Position numbers and translations under genes: made by a program
Notes under the pieces: generated by a model
The model's database searches: none
Told to the model about the DNA's origin: nothing
What the model saw: only the letters and a program-made list of their open reading frames with translations
Shown here: piece by piece, positions 18,852-29,638 of the stretch
Position numbering within the stretch: position 1 is the first letter of the stretch
How the letters are laid out: each line of letters begins with the position of its first letter
Origin: CAVXTT01 sp963764685
GTDB lineage: Bacteria > Bacteroidota > Ignavibacteria > Ignavibacteriales > Ignavibacteriaceae
Direction of reading: 5' to 3'
DNA length: 64,000 nucleotides
Assembly (NCBI GenBank): GCA_963764685.1
Contig: CAVXTT010000012.1
Location: forward strand, 1 to 64,000

Positions 18852-19250
18852 TTAGACAGGGTTATAGCTGCTCTTGCGGGCAATGTAGAGTACAATTATT
18901 GCCCCGGTTACTGCACCGATGACATCTGCCAGCAGGTCCAGTAGTTCGGCACTGCGTCCGGGAATAAATATCTGGTGTATCTCATCGAGTGCTCCATAAA
19001 CGGAACATGTTATTATGGTAACCAGAAACGCTTTTTGAACAGTGAGTTTCTTCTTCTCCTGGACCAGAAAAGTAAGATTTAATAAGAAGGCAAGAACTCC
19101 ATAAGCGAGATAATGTTTTATTTTATCACTCCCCCAAACATCCGGAAGATCTGGAGCCGGCAAGGAAGTCGCAACCAGTAATATGATCCAATAAATAACC
19201 AAGGGCAGGTAAACCAGGTAGAGTTTATTCTTTTCTAAAAATTTAAACAA
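18852..19250 (-). CDS. VanZ family membrane protein
   Basis: A 132-aa protein with four hydrophobic segments. It carries the VanZ-type core SLPAPDLPDVWGSDKIKHYLAYGVLAF and the C-terminal YGALDEIHQIFIPGRSAELLDLLADVIGA, where the conserved DEIHQxFxPGR.xxxxDxxAN/D pattern is seen. VanZ gives low-level teicoplanin resistance in enterococci; most homologues are uncharacterised. It overlaps the nnr stop by 8 nt and appears to be the last gene of the nuo-nnr transcript. 240 nt of AT-rich sequence without a gene separate it from the YdcF-like gene. Confidence 0.9.
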   Translation of the reverse strand: MFKFLEKNKLYLVYLPLVIYWIILLVATSLPAPDLPDVWGSDKIKHYLAYGVLAFLLNLTFLVQEKKKLTVQKAFLVTIITCSVYGALDEIHQIFIPGRSAELLDLLADVIGAVTGAIIVLYIARKSSYNPV

Positions 19251-20811
19251 ATGAATCTCTTAAAAATTTTATTGCAAAAGGGAGATGATCGATAATATCT
19301 GAAGCAGTGTATCCGTAATTGGTATAATTGCGGCTCAGTAGGTCTCCTGCTAAACTATGGATATATACCCCTGCAATTATTGATTTAAGCTTATCCTGCT
19401 GCTGGGATAATAATCCTGCAAGTACACCCGTAAGTACATCCCCTGTACCGAATTTAGCCATGCCCGGATTACCAGCTGAATTAATATAGGTAGTTCCGTC
19501 AGGGGCAAATATTATTGTCGGGGCACCTTTTAATACTAGGAATGCGTTGGTTTTCTCAATGAACTCACATCCAAACCTCATAATATCTTTTTTCAATTCT
19601 TCAACAGTTATGCCCAACATTGAAGAAAACTCACCAAAGTGAGGTGTCAGGATATAACCTGAAAGATCATAATGCAGAAACTTTTTGGCATTTAACGGGT
19701 ACAGGGCATCTGCATCGATAATAAGTGAAGTAGTTTTTCTTTCATCAATGATCTGAAGGACAGCCTTTAGAGTCTCATTATTTCTCCCCAGACCCGGGCC
19801 TATGGCTACCGCGTCAGCCCACTGCACCCTTTTATAAACTTCATTAATGTCTTTCCGTGTAAGAAATTCTTTATTACCAGCGGAATAAGAATTAACAACC
19901 ACTTCGGCTAAGTCTTTTGCAATGAGTTTTCGGGATGCTTTTGGAAAGGCGAGCACCGAAGCTCCTGCACCAATTTTAAATGCAGCTCTTGAGGTCATTA
20001 CAGCTGCCCCCGGATAATCTCCCGAGCCGGCTATGGTAAGCACTTTTCCGGAACTATATTTATTTATATTCTTTTTCTTACGTGGTAAAAATTCAAATGC
20101 ATCATCCGGTTCAATTAAAAAGTCGTTAGTATCAAGACGGCTGAAATAATCATTATCTATACCTATGTTCCCCTTTATTATCTCCCCGCAGCTTGAATAC
20201 CCCTCTCCGAAGAATAATCCTCTTTTAAATTCCGCAAGAGTGATGGTCATATCGGCATTATATATCAATGCTCCGGTTCCTTTATCCGAGTCGAGCCCCG
20301 TAGGAATATCTATCGCCACCCGGAAAGCCGGAAGTTTATTCAGGACTTTGATAATATTGTTCAGCGGAGGCTTTAGCTCCCCTTTGGAACCGCTACCGAG
20401 TATTGCATCAAAGATAACCTGGCATTTCCTCAGTTCATTCAGGTCCTGTATTGATCTGAACGGGATTGTTCTTATAGAGGGATTATATTCCGAAATGTTC
20501 TCAAGTATATTGTAATTTAAATTACAGTCGGGACTCATATCATTTTCATCCCCGATCTGAACAACTATAACTTCATATCCGTCATTTGCGAAATGTCTTG
20601 CAGCTGCATAACCGTCTCCCCCGTTATTTCCTTTGCCGCATACAAAACCGATAGTTGTGATTTTCTTTTTAAGGGAGGAGAATTTTTCTTTTGCGATAAG
20701 GAATATTTCCTTAGAGGCATTCTCCATTAGGATGGAACCGGGTATTTCCAGTTCATTTATTGCAAATGTATCAATTTCTCTTACCTGGGCATTTGAAAAT
20801 AGAGGTATCAT
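19243..20811 (-). CDS. nnr: Bifunctional NAD(P)H-hydrate epimerase / ADP-dependent dehydratase
   Basis: A 522-aa fused repair enzyme that restores damaged NADHX/NADPHX. The N-terminal epimerase (YjeF_N, about 1-215) has GFVCGKGNNGGDGYAAARHF and AIDIPTGLDSDKG. The C-terminal dehydratase (ribokinase-like, about 225-515) has IAGSGDYPGAAVMTSRAA, AIGPGLGRN, LTPHFGEF and the nucleotide/catalytic NPGMAKFGTGDVLTGVLAG. Length fits the fused form (about 500 aa). It is 8 nt downstream of nuoN, so the cell makes a pyridine-nucleotide repair enzyme together with NADH dehydrogenase subunits, a sensible functional pairing. Confidence 0.95.
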   Translation of the reverse strand: MIPLFSNAQVREIDTFAINELEIPGSILMENASKEIFLIAKEKFSSLKKKITTIGFVCGKGNNGGDGYAAARHFANDGYEVIVVQIGDENDMSPDCNLNYNILENISEYNPSIRTIPFRSIQDLNELRKCQVIFDAILGSGSKGELKPPLNNIIKVLNKLPAFRVAIDIPTGLDSDKGTGALIYNADMTITLAEFKRGLFFGEGYSSCGEIIKGNIGIDNDYFSRLDTNDFLIEPDDAFEFLPRKKKNINKYSSGKVLTIAGSGDYPGAAVMTSRAAFKIGAGASVLAFPKASRKLIAKDLAEVVVNSYSAGNKEFLTRKDINEVYKRVQWADAVAIGPGLGRNNETLKAVLQIIDERKTTSLIIDADALYPLNAKKFLHYDLSGYILTPHFGEFSSMLGITVEELKKDIMRFGCEFIEKTNAFLVLKGAPTIIFAPDGTTYINSAGNPGMAKFGTGDVLTGVLAGLLSQQQDKLKSIIAGVYIHSLAGDLLSRNYTNYGYTASDIIDHLPFAIKFLRDSFV

Positions 20812-20819
20812 ATCTGACT

Positions 20820-22247
20820 CTATAAGAATGAGCTTATGAGGTCAATGAATGATCCGGGAATAATCCCCAGGATTATGAACAGCAGTACTGACAATGTAAC
20901 AGCAAATAATCCGCTCTTGCTGTCCGCGACAATAAATTCTTCAGAAGGCTCTCTGAAATACATCAGGACAACAACTCTCAGATAAAAGTAAACGCTGATG
21001 GCACTTGAAACTACTCCTACTATGGCAAGCCATGTAAGGTCGGCTTTAACAGCAGCTATAAATACATAATATTTACCAAAGAATCCGGCAAACGGGGGCA
21101 GTCCTGCCAGAGAGAACATACTTAAAGCTAAAATTGCAGCAAGAAAAGGATATTTAGCAGCAAGTCCTGTATATGAACTTAGTTCCAGATGAGTTTCTTC
21201 TTTTCCTTCAATAATGGCAACAACACCAAATGCAGCAAGATTCATAAACGTATATGCTGCCAGGTAAAAAATTATTCCTGCTATTCCCTCGTAGTTTCCG
21301 GCAGCAAGTCCTATAATCATATATCCCGCGTGTGCAATTGAGGAATAAGCAAGCATACGCTTTATATCCGTTTGGGCGATTGCAACAATGCTTCCGAAGA
21401 GCATTGAGAACAGAGAAATAACAGCGAGATACGGGACAAAAATACCTGACCCGGTACTGGTTATAAATGAACCCACGGTAACAATTATCGCACTGAATGC
21501 AGCTGCCTTCCCGCCAGTTGAGAATAGACCTGCAACGCTTGTTGCAGAACCCTGGTAAACATCCGGCACCCACATATGGAAAGGAAATGCTGCAATTTTG
21601 AATGAAAACCCTATAAGAAATAATAAGATTCCTGTTATGAATAACAGGTTCCCGGATAGAGAAGAAAATTTACCGGCAATAGTATCAATTGATGTAGACT
21701 GTGCTGTCCCGTAAATAAGCGCAATACCGTAAACAACAAATCCTGTAGCAAATGCCCCTAACAGAAAATATTTTAATGAAGCTTCATTTGATTTTAGTAT
21801 TCTGCGGTTTATGCCGGCAAGTATATAAAAAGAGATCGACATCAATTCCAATCCCAGGAAGATCATAAACAGATCTTTCGCTCCGGCCATCAGCATCATC
21901 CCGAGCACAGCAGCCTGAAGAATTATATAATACTCTCCATAATTTGCTCCATACTTTTTTATGTAATCTATTGAGATCAAAGAAACAAGTGCCGCACCGA
22001 AACAGAATATGAAATAAAAAAGATTTACATTGCCTCCTGTTGCAAGCATATTCTGCAATACAACGGATACCGAGTTTACTGTTACAAGGGAATAAAAAGC
22101 AGCAGCTGCAAAAAATATAACTGAGATCCAGGGTAGTATTTTCCCTGGCTCCTTAAGATATATTTCTACAATTAAGGAGATAATGATCCCGGCACCGATT
22201 ATGATCAGTGGCAGTATGTTATAAAATTCCTGTAGGTTATTCAGCAT
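20820..22247 (-). CDS. nuoN: NADH-quinone oxidoreductase subunit N
   Basis: A 475-aa antiporter-like membrane subunit of complex I with about 14 hydrophobic segments. Proton-path signatures are MSISFYILAGINRR with SNEASLKYFLLGAFATGF (trans-acting Lys), FKIAAFPFHMWVPDVYQGS and TDIKRMLAYSSIAHAGYM. Length is normal for NuoN. It ends the nuoJ-K-L-M-(antiporter)-(120 aa)-N series and is not visibly frameshifted, unlike its neighbours L and M. The start ATG is 5 nt after the stop of the 120-aa gene, and the stop is 8 nt before nnr. Confidence 0.96.
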   Translation of the reverse strand: MLNNLQEFYNILPLIIIGAGIIISLIVEIYLKEPGKILPWISVIFFAAAAFYSLVTVNSVSVVLQNMLATGGNVNLFYFIFCFGAALVSLISIDYIKKYGANYGEYYIILQAAVLGMMLMAGAKDLFMIFLGLELMSISFYILAGINRRILKSNEASLKYFLLGAFATGFVVYGIALIYGTAQSTSIDTIAGKFSSLSGNLLFITGILLFLIGFSFKIAAFPFHMWVPDVYQGSATSVAGLFSTGGKAAAFSAIIVTVGSFITSTGSGIFVPYLAVISLFSMLFGSIVAIAQTDIKRMLAYSSIAHAGYMIIGLAAGNYEGIAGIIFYLAAYTFMNLAAFGVVAIIEGKEETHLELSSYTGLAAKYPFLAAILALSMFSLAGLPPFAGFFGKYYVFIAAVKADLTWLAIVGVVSSAISVYFYLRVVVLMYFREPSEEFIVADSKSGLFAVTLSVLLFIILGIIPGSFIDLISSFL

Positions 22248-22251
22248 AATT

Positions 22252-22614
22252 TTACTCTATAAATAAGATATCTTCGTCTGTTTTTTCTAATTTAACTTGA
22301 TGATTATCTTCAAGATAAATAGCTATTTTGATATGATTCTTAAAATCAAAAATATCCTCTCCCTTTTCAACTGCTACCATTTTGATTGATTCATATCCGG
22401 AGACCTCATCTTTGAGATCATCAATTTCCCTGAAATAAATATCCGTAAATAAGTCCTGTTCAACTATGCTTAACACTTTACTACCGGGAGAAAAATCGGT
22501 ATATATTTCATCATCTACAATTATCTTAAGAAAATGAGCCTTAAAAGGAAGAATAATCCTGTTGCCGTAATATAATCCTTTAGCATTTTTGTTCAGTATT
22601 TCATTTATTATCAT
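22252..22614 (-). CDS. Unknown 120-aa protein inside the nuo operon
   Basis: A soluble, acidic 120-aa protein that I do not recognise. It has no signal peptide or membrane segment. It reads as alternating strands (GLYYGNRIILPFKAHFLKI, DEIYTDFSPGSKVLSIVEQD, ESIKMVAVEKGEDIF, HIKIAIYLEDN) and closes with ILFIE, suggesting a small beta-rich domain. It starts 3 nt after the antiporter stop and ends 4 nt before the nuoN ATG, so it is translated from the complex I message. The tight spacing suggests a role with the antiporter or complex I assembly, but this is inference from position only. Codon use and base composition look like the neighbours. Confidence 0.75.
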   Translation of the reverse strand: MIINEILNKNAKGLYYGNRIILPFKAHFLKIIVDDEIYTDFSPGSKVLSIVEQDLFTDIYFREIDDLKDEVSGYESIKMVAVEKGEDIFDFKNHIKIAIYLEDNHQVKLEKTDEDILFIE

Positions 22615-22617
22615 TTC

Positions 22618-24004
22618 TTATCCTTTTGTAGAAAAAAACACTGCCCATATAATTAAATAAACCGGAAGCAGAATTGTACAGGCGTACTTAATAAAAAATG
22701 TAAAGAAGCTCGGCATCTTTATTCCTGCTCTCTCACTAATTGACTTAACCATAAAGTTAGGACCATTGCCGATGTATGTCATTGCACCAAAAAATACTGC
22801 GGCAACAGAAATAGCCTGAAGATATATCTGATCCTGAATAACAAATTGCCTCACATCATCTGGCAAATTTATATCCAGATCAAACTTACCCATTGCGGCA
22901 CTAAGAAAATTCAGATATGTTGGAGCATTATCCAGAAATGCGGATAAAAATCCTGTTGCCCAGTAAAATACTCCTGCATTAAGCTGATTGCCGCGCAGCC
23001 CAGCCTCATGGGAAATCAGCTGCAGTGCGGGAATCATTGTGACGAATATTCCGATAAACAAATATGCCACTTCTTTTATAGGCTCAAAATCAAATTCATT
23101 AGCTTTTAATATCTCCTTATTCGTCGTTTTATAAACAAGGACTACAACTGTAAACATAATTATCTCACGTATCCCAATAGGAAAGGGATTCAGATCGGGA
23201 ACCCAGCTTATTACCCTGGGATCGAGGAAAACTGAAATAATTATAATAAAGAAGTATACTATATTTTTTAACCCTCTGAATTCTATACTCTTTGTAGTTT
23301 TAATTTCTGCAGATCCTGATTTATTTCTCAGGTCGAATACATAAAAAATTGCCAGGAGCAGGAGAATAGTCGGAAGCCAGATATACCAGACATTAGTAAA
23401 GACCCAGAAAAACGGAACTCCTCTCAGAAATCCTAAAAATAATGGAGGATCTCCGATAGGCGTTAGTGCTCCTCCGACATTGCTTACTAAGAATATAAAA
23501 AACACTATATGATAAGGTTTTATTCTGTCTTTATTAATTCTTATAAACGGTCTTATTAGAAGCATCGAAGCACCTGTTGTACCGATCACATTGGCTATTA
23601 CAGCTCCGAAAAGGAGAAAAAGAACATTTACTAGCGGAGTAGATTTCCTTTCCACCCTGATCAATATTGCTCCTGAAGCAACAAATAATGAGCTCATTAT
23701 CGCTATGAACGATATATATTCTGCGATCGTATGAACAAGCGTGGGGGTATCCCTGAGAAAAAATAAATAATATACTGCGGTAACGGCACCCAGGAATAAT
23801 GAAATATTATGATAATTATGTTCCCAGAAATGTCTGTAAAATAAAGGACCTGTTGCAATAAACAAAAGGAGCAGGATAAAAGGGATAACCATCAGGGGAT
23901 CAGGAAGCGGGTGAACTGTTTTTAGCATCCTGTGCTGCTAATGAAACACTCTGGGACAAAATAAATAATATAGAAAGAACAACTTTCACCGGAAGGTGTT
24001 TCAT
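22618..24004 (-). CDS. Sodium:proton antiporter (NhaD/ArsB-type), frameshifted near the N-terminus
   Basis: A polytopic carrier with about 11-12 hydrophobic segments of the ion-transporter (NhaD/CitMHS-like) superfamily. Motifs include TTGASMLLIRPFI, VSNVGGALTPIGDPPLFLGF and GFLSAFLDNAPTYLNFL, where paired helix-break motifs carry Asn/Asp. Its first in-frame Met (23928) leaves out an N-terminal signal segment. The upstream ATG at 24004, overlapping the nuoM stop as ATGA, encodes MKHLPVKVVLSILFILSQSV and then runs out of frame at about 23905, where PLPDPLMVIPF resumes. I therefore take one gene of about 462 aa with one indel. Na+ export next to complex I suggests shared ion-gradient physiology. 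Confidence 0.85.
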
Positions 24005-25529
24005 TTCTGTATCGTAACATTCTTTTCCGGAATTACCTGCTCTATAACTTTAGCAGATGATTTCTCGGAAACCTTTAGAAATGTAGACGGGTATATTCCT
24101 ATCCATACAATAAATACTACAAGAGCTCCAGTAATAAATAGTTCTCTTCCGTTCATATCGGTAATATGATGCATCTTTGCTGAGTTTTTAAATTCTCCGA
24201 ATATCACCCTCTGATACATCCATAACAAATATACGGCAGCGAAGATAACCCCGGATGCAGCAAATACGGTATACCACCAGCTGTTCAAAACAGGAGATTT
24301 AAATGAACCAAGCAGTATAAGGAACTCACCAACAAATCCATTTAACCCGGGCAAGCCAATGGAAGATAATGAAGCAACCATAAGACTTACAGAAAATAGA
24401 GGTACTACTTTAGCTATTCCTCCGTAATCTGAAATTTCCCTTGTGTGGGTTCTCTCATAAATTACTCCTACTAAAAAGAAGAGGGCTCCTGTAGAAAGTC
24501 CATGGTTTATCATCTGTATTACAGCACCCTGTATTGATTCCTGGGTTAGTGCAAATATTCCCAGAACAACAAAGCCTAAATGAGATACGGAGGAATAAGC
24601 AACAAGTTTTTTCATATCTGTCTGTACCATTGCTACAAGTGCGCCATAGATAATTCCTATGATTGCCAGGATAGAAATTGCAGGAGCAAAGTATAAGGAT
24701 GCCTGCGGGAATAAAGGAAGACAGAATCTCAGAAGTCCATATGTCCCCATTTTCAGAAGCACTGCTGCAAGAATTATACTTCCTGCTGTTGGTGCCTGCA
24801 CGTGAGCATCCGGCAGCCAGGTATGCAAGGGAAACAACGGAACCTTAATGGCAAAGCTGAATGCAAATGCCAGGAACATAAATCTTTGTATGTTCTGCTC
24901 TATTTGCGGTCCGATGCCATAAAGGATTGTCAGATCGGTTGTAAAATATCCTAATGATCCTGATGCATAAACTGCAAGCCAGATAATTGCAACAAGCATT
25001 AAAAGACTTCCGAACATCGTATAAATAAAAAACTTTACTGTTGCATATATTCTGTTTTCCCCTCCCCATAAGCCAATGATAAAATACATCGGTATCAGCA
25101 TTGCTTCCCAGAAGATATAAAAGAGGAACAGATCAAGTGAAACAAATACACCGAGCATTCCAACTTCAAGGAAAAGCATAAAGAATGTAAATTCTTTTAC
25201 CTTAGTAGTTATTGCTGACCAGCTTGATATCAAAGTGAGTACGGTAATAAAAGTTGTAAGCAGTACAAGGAGCAGCGACATTCCGTCGATACCAACGTGA
25301 TAGCTGATATGTAAATTTTCTATCCAGCTGAATTTATGAATGAACTGAAAATCACCTTTAGCGGGATCAAAGCCTAGATAAATAATGAATGAGACTACAA
25401 ATGCAGCTGCAGAAAAGAATAATCCGGCTATACCTGATAAGTTTATCATTCTTCGGGTAGAAACAGAATTATCATTGCCCCGATAAGAGGAACGGCAATC
25501 AGCAATGTAAGTAAATAGCTTATTTCCAT
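24001..25529 (-). CDS. nuoM: NADH-quinone oxidoreductase subunit M, frameshifted at the N-terminus
   Basis: An antiporter-like proton-pumping subunit of complex I. The long frame (482 aa from 25449) contains ISYHVGIDGMSLLLVLLTTF, FYIFWEAMLIPMYFIIGLWG (conserved Glu), KVPLFPLHTWLPDAHVQAPT and TDMKKLVAYSSVSHLGF. It lacks helix 1. That helix lies just upstream in another frame, MEISYLLTLLIAVPLIGAMI from ATG 25529, running to a TGA that overlaps the ATG at 25449. Joined, they give about 509 aa, the normal NuoM size. A single indel near 25445-25450 explains it. The ATG lies 2 nt after the nuoL stop, and the stop overlaps the antiporter start. Confidence 0.92.
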
Positions 25530-25531
25530 AA

Positions 25532-27470
25532 TTATAAACTCAGAATGATCCAGAATAAAGCGGCAGCAATACCGATAATCATTACAAGGGCATAAACCTG
25601 TGCAATTCCGGTTTGTATTTTCCTGATGTTATCCGATATTATTCCGATTAAAGCAGCAGTTCCGTTTACCATACCGTCAATTAATTTGTTGTCGGTAATT
25701 TTCCATAGAACTTTTTCCGATCCCTTTACAATCGGAGTTAACCACTGCTGCATCATATGCTTCATCAACATAATATTTATTGAATAGAAGATTGTATGCA
25801 CCTTTAAATCTTTCTAGAGACTTTTTCTGCAAATGCAGGATTCTTCAGATATACATAACGGGCAAAAAGAATTGATGCAACTGCACCTGCAGTTGAAATA
25901 CTCATTAAGAGTATCTCTTCAGAATGAGAATGAGCACCGTAAAAAGCTAATTTTCTTTCTGCATTCCTGAATACAGGCGCAAGCCAGTTATGAAATACAT
26001 TTCCATGTTCACCTGAGAATATTTCAGGTATTCCAATAAAGCCGCCTATAGCAGAGAGAACTGCAAGAATCATTAATGGAATGGTCATAATCTTAGGAGA
26101 TTCGTGAGGATGTTTTTCGTGTCCGAATCTATGCTTCCCTTCAAAGGTCAGGAAATATAACCTGAACATATAGAATGCTGTAATAAGAGCAGTAACAGCC
26201 CCTATTGCCCAAAGAAGAGTGCTCCCGTTAATAAAAGAGAACCAGAGTATCTCATCTTTACTGAAAAATCCTGATAATGGAGGAACACCCGAAATTGCTA
26301 AATGCTGCAATCATAAAAGTTAAGGAAGTTGCCGGCATATATTTTTTTAGTCCGCCGTAATGCTGGATGTTCTGTTCCTCGTGCATAGAATGTATTACCG
26401 ATCCTGCGCCAAGAAATAAAAGCGCTTTGAAGAAAGCGTGTGTCATTACGTGAAATATCCCTGCACCGAAAGCTCCTACTCCCAAAGCTAGAAACATATA
26501 GCCTAACTGGCTGATAGTCGAATAAGCAAGGACTTTTTTAATATCGTTCTGCACCAGTCCGATAGTTGCAGCAAAAATAGCAGTCATCGCACCGATTACA
26601 GCAACGACCATCATTATTGCAGGGGCCGATGCATAAATTACAGAGCACCGGGCAACCATATAGACACCGGCAGTAACCATAGTAGCCGCGTGTATAAGTG
26701 CGGAAACAGGTGTCGGACCTGCCATTGCATCAGGCAGCCATACAAACAAGGGTATCTGGGCGGATTTACCTGTAGCCCCGATAAACAGAAAGAGAGCAAT
26801 AAATCCAAATACGGTCGTGTTATTGAAAAATGCTGCCTGCGAGAATACTTCATTAAAATTCAAGACTGCCGAAGGTTAAATAAATAAGGAACATTCCAAG
26901 CAGGAATCCGAAGTCGCCAATCCTGTTTACAATAAATGCTTTTTTTGCAGCATCGGAAGTTGTACCCTTTTCAAATTTCCTGTCATACCAGAAACCAATC
27001 AACAGGTAGGAACAGAGACCTACACCTTCCCAGCCGAGAAAGAGCACCACAAAATTATCGGCAAGTATAAGATTCATCATTGCGAAGATGAAAAGATTCA
27101 GGTATGCAAAGAATCTCCAGAATCCTTTATCCCCGTGCATATAGCCGATTGAATAAACGTGAATGATAAAACCTACACCTGTTACAATCAGTGCCATAAC
27201 AAGCGAAAGCTGATCAATCTGGTAAGCAAAGCTTATATCAAGTCCCCCGGTTTTCATCCAGGTGAAAAGACTTACAATATTTTGTCTGCTCTCAGGAGGA
27301 AGGGCTATCGTTTCAAATAACGCGGCAAGAGAAATTATAAAGGAAATTCCAATTACACCAGAACCGATAATTCCAATTATTTTTTCATTTTTTATCTTGC
27401 TGCCGAATATTCCGTTTATTAAAAACCCGAGGAGTGGAAGAAGAACAGTTAAATACATCAGCTGGATCAT
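25532..27470 (-). CDS. nuoL: NADH-quinone oxidoreductase subunit L, broken by several frameshifts
   Basis: The largest antiporter-like subunit of complex I (expected about 645 aa), here in at least four frames. 27470-26853 gives the N-terminus (YLTVLLPLLGFLINGIFGSK, FLGWEGVGLCSYLLIGFWY). 26863-26258 gives GKSAQIPLFVWLPDAMAGPT and NDIKKVLAYSTISQLGYMF. 26310-25804 gives LAISGVPPLSGFFSKDEILW. 25801-25532 gives the C-terminal lateral helix end. Rejoining GSL/NFNEVF at about 26860, IAA/LAISGV at about 26305, and KGAYNLLFNKYYVDEAYDAA in a third frame at about 25740-25810 gives a continuous NuoL. The usual start and end are present, so indel errors are more likely than a dead gene. Confidence 0.92.
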
Positions 27471-27483
27471 AGTAATCTTCCCT

Positions 27484-27789
27484 TTACCATTTCAGGATAT
27501 TTACTTCGTCGATATTGAGGGTCATCTTATTTCTGAAGAGCGCAATGATTATTGCAAGTCCTACAGCAGCTTCAGCAGCTGCTACTGTCATAACAAAGAA
27601 TACGAACAGCTGTCCCACCGCATTTCCCATAAATGACGAGAAAGCCACAAGCGAAAGATTTGCCGAATTAAGCATAAGCTCAATTGACATAAAAACTATG
27701 ATTGCATTTCTTCTTGTAAGGACGCCGGTTACCCCCACAATGAACATAAATGCACTTAATACAAGGTAATATTCAATTGGTATGTTCAT
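27484..27789 (-). CDS. nuoK: NADH-quinone oxidoreductase subunit K
   Basis: A 101-aa subunit with three hydrophobic segments (about 5-22, 28-50, 59-82). Family features are IEYYLVLSAFMFIVGVTGVL, RRNAIIVFMSIELMLNSANL with the conserved membrane Glu of the proton channel, and VMTVAAAEAAVGLAIIIALF with the second Glu. Length and residues are normal. It lies 2 nt after nuoJ and 13 nt before nuoL in the membrane-arm operon. Confidence 0.96.
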   Translation of the reverse strand: MNIPIEYYLVLSAFMFIVGVTGVLTRRNAIIVFMSIELMLNSANLSLVAFSSFMGNAVGQLFVFFVMTVAAAEAAVGLAIIIALFRNKMTLNIDEVNILKW

Positions 27790-27791
27790 TT

Positions 27792-28305
27792 CTATTCAAA
27801 TTTCTTTTTAGCTAAAACCAACGCTCCTATTGTTGCAGCCAGTAGTAGATATCCTGCAGCTTCAAAAGGAAGAATATAATTTGTAAATAATTCCCTGCCG
27901 ATTGATTCGATCGTACCGGCTCTCACACTTTGTGCCATATCCCTTGCAGAATTCCCTCCGGCGGATACGAAGAAAATCATATATACGAGCTGAATGAATA
28001 TCAATGCTGCTACAAACATTGCAAATATTTTTATTTTAGGGTTTATATCGAAAAGTTTTTCATTGCCGGGACGCAGGAGCATTATCACAAATAGAAAAAG
28101 CACCATTATTGCACCCGCATAAACAATTACCTGCACCACTGCAATGAACTGGGCATTAAGAATAAGATATAAACCGGCAAGTGCACCGAAATTCAGGACA
28201 AGGAAAAGTGCACTTATGATAGGATTGGACCTGGTGATCATCAGAACTGGATGATACTGCAGCTACTGCTGCAAATATAATAAATAAAATAAATTCGAGT
28301 GACAT
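27792..28305 (-). CDS. nuoJ: NADH-quinone oxidoreductase subunit J, frameshifted near the N-terminus
   Basis: A membrane subunit of complex I. The open frame from 28241 (149 aa) has SALFLVLNFGALAGLYLILN, AVVQVIVYAGAIMVLFLFVI and a late helix FEAAGYLLLAATIGALVLA. The first helix is missing from it but is encoded directly upstream from ATG 28305 (MSLEFILFIIFAAVAAVSS) in another frame. Joining the two at about 28240-28250, where LMITRSNP follows, gives about 170 aa, typical for NuoJ. It is the first nuo gene here; asnS, not nuoI, lies upstream (6 nt after the asnS stop), so the nuoA-I genes must be elsewhere. Confidence 0.92.
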
Positions 28306-28311
28306 TTATGA

Positions 28312-29606
28312 TTATGGTGTATTTCTGTAAATCATTCTCGGGAAAGGAATTGTTTCACGGACGTGGTCGAGACCGCAAATCCATCCCACAGTTCTTTCCA
28401 AGTCCTAAGCCGAATCCTGAGTGCGGTACCGAGCCAAATCTTCGTAGATCCAGATACCATTCAAAAGCTTCCATAGGAAGATTCTGTTCCTTTATTCTCT
28501 TGAGGAGCAGCTCAAGGTTATCTTCACGCTGACTGCCGCCGATAATTTCTCCGTATCCCTCCGGCGCCAGGACATCTACTCCAAGAGCAAGCTTTTCATT
28601 TTCAGGATCCCTTTTCATATAGAAAGCCTTTACTTCAGAAGGATAACGATGAACCATAACGGGTCTGTCGAACTGATTGGAAATAATTGTTTCATCTCCT
28701 CCGCCGAAATCATTTCCCCATTGGAAATCCACACCGTTGGCTTTTAATATATCAACTGCTTCGTATAAGTTATTCTGGGAAGAGGTCGTTTAACATTTAA
28801 CAGCTTAGTTGTATCCCTCTCCAGAACTTTTAGCTCTTCTGCTTTTTCCTTAATCACTGTCTGTACAATATATTCCAGGAATTCCTCGGCAAGATCCATA
28901 TCATCGTTGATGTCATTAAAGGCCACTTCCGGTTCAACCATCCAGAACTCTGTAAGATGTCTTCTTGTTTTTGATTTTTCAGCTCTGAATGTAGGACCGA
29001 ATGTATACACTTTTCCGAGAGCCATTGCGCCGGCTTCCGCATAAAGCTGTCCCGATTGAGTAAGATATGCTTTACCAAATCGAAATATTCAGTCTCAAAT
29101 AAAGTTGATGTTCCTTCACAGGCAGCAGGAGTAATGATAGGAGGATCCATTAAAGTAAATCCGCGGTCGTCAAAAAAATCACGTATAGCTTTAACTATCC
29201 TGTGCCTTATTTTTAGTATTGCAACCTGCTTGCTGGATCTTAACCATAAATGACGGTTATCCATTAAAAATTCAATACCATGATCCTTTGGGGTAATCGG
29301 ATAATCGTGAGCTTCGGAAATAAAAGTAAGATCTGTTGCATCCAGTTCGTATCCGCCCGGTGCCCTTGGTTCTTCCTTTACTTTACCTTTTACAATTATT
29401 GAGCTTTCCTGCGATGCCCTGTCCGCCTTCTCAAAAACTTCTTCAGAAACATTCCCTTTGAAATAAACGCATTGAAGGTATCCGGTTCCGTCCCTCAGGA
29501 TAACAAATTTTATCTTTCCGCTTGAGCGTTTGTTATAAACCCATCCGTATAATGTAACCTCCTGCCCTACATAAGCAGAGAGATCCTTGATCTGTATTTT
29601 TTGCAT
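28312..29606 (-). CDS. asnS: Asparaginyl-tRNA synthetase, three frameshifts
   Basis: A class IIb aminoacyl-tRNA synthetase that charges tRNA-Asn. The N-terminal OB-fold anticodon domain (IKDLSAYVGQEVTLYGWVYN, then FVILRDGTGYLQCV) leads to the catalytic domain, with motif 1 region FFDDRGFTLMDPPIITPAAC, motif 2 FGPTFRAEKSKTRRHLTEFW and motif 3 FGLGLERTVGW once frames are joined. Shifts occur at about 29065 (GKAYLTQSGQLYAEAG), about 28765 (YEAVDILKANGVDFQ) and about 28405 (ERTVGWICGLDHVRETIPFP). The recovered stop at 28312-28314 follows MIYRNTP. Total is about 431 aa, the family norm. An essential gene in several frames argues for sequence error. Confidence 0.93.
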
Positions 29607-29638
29607 CAGAATCTGTGAATTTTAGTTAAAATGAAATT

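Noticed and set aside
25532..27470. Programmed frameshifting in nuoL
   Set aside because: There are at least three independent shifts without slippery heptamers and stimulatory structures; similar shifts affect unrelated genes.
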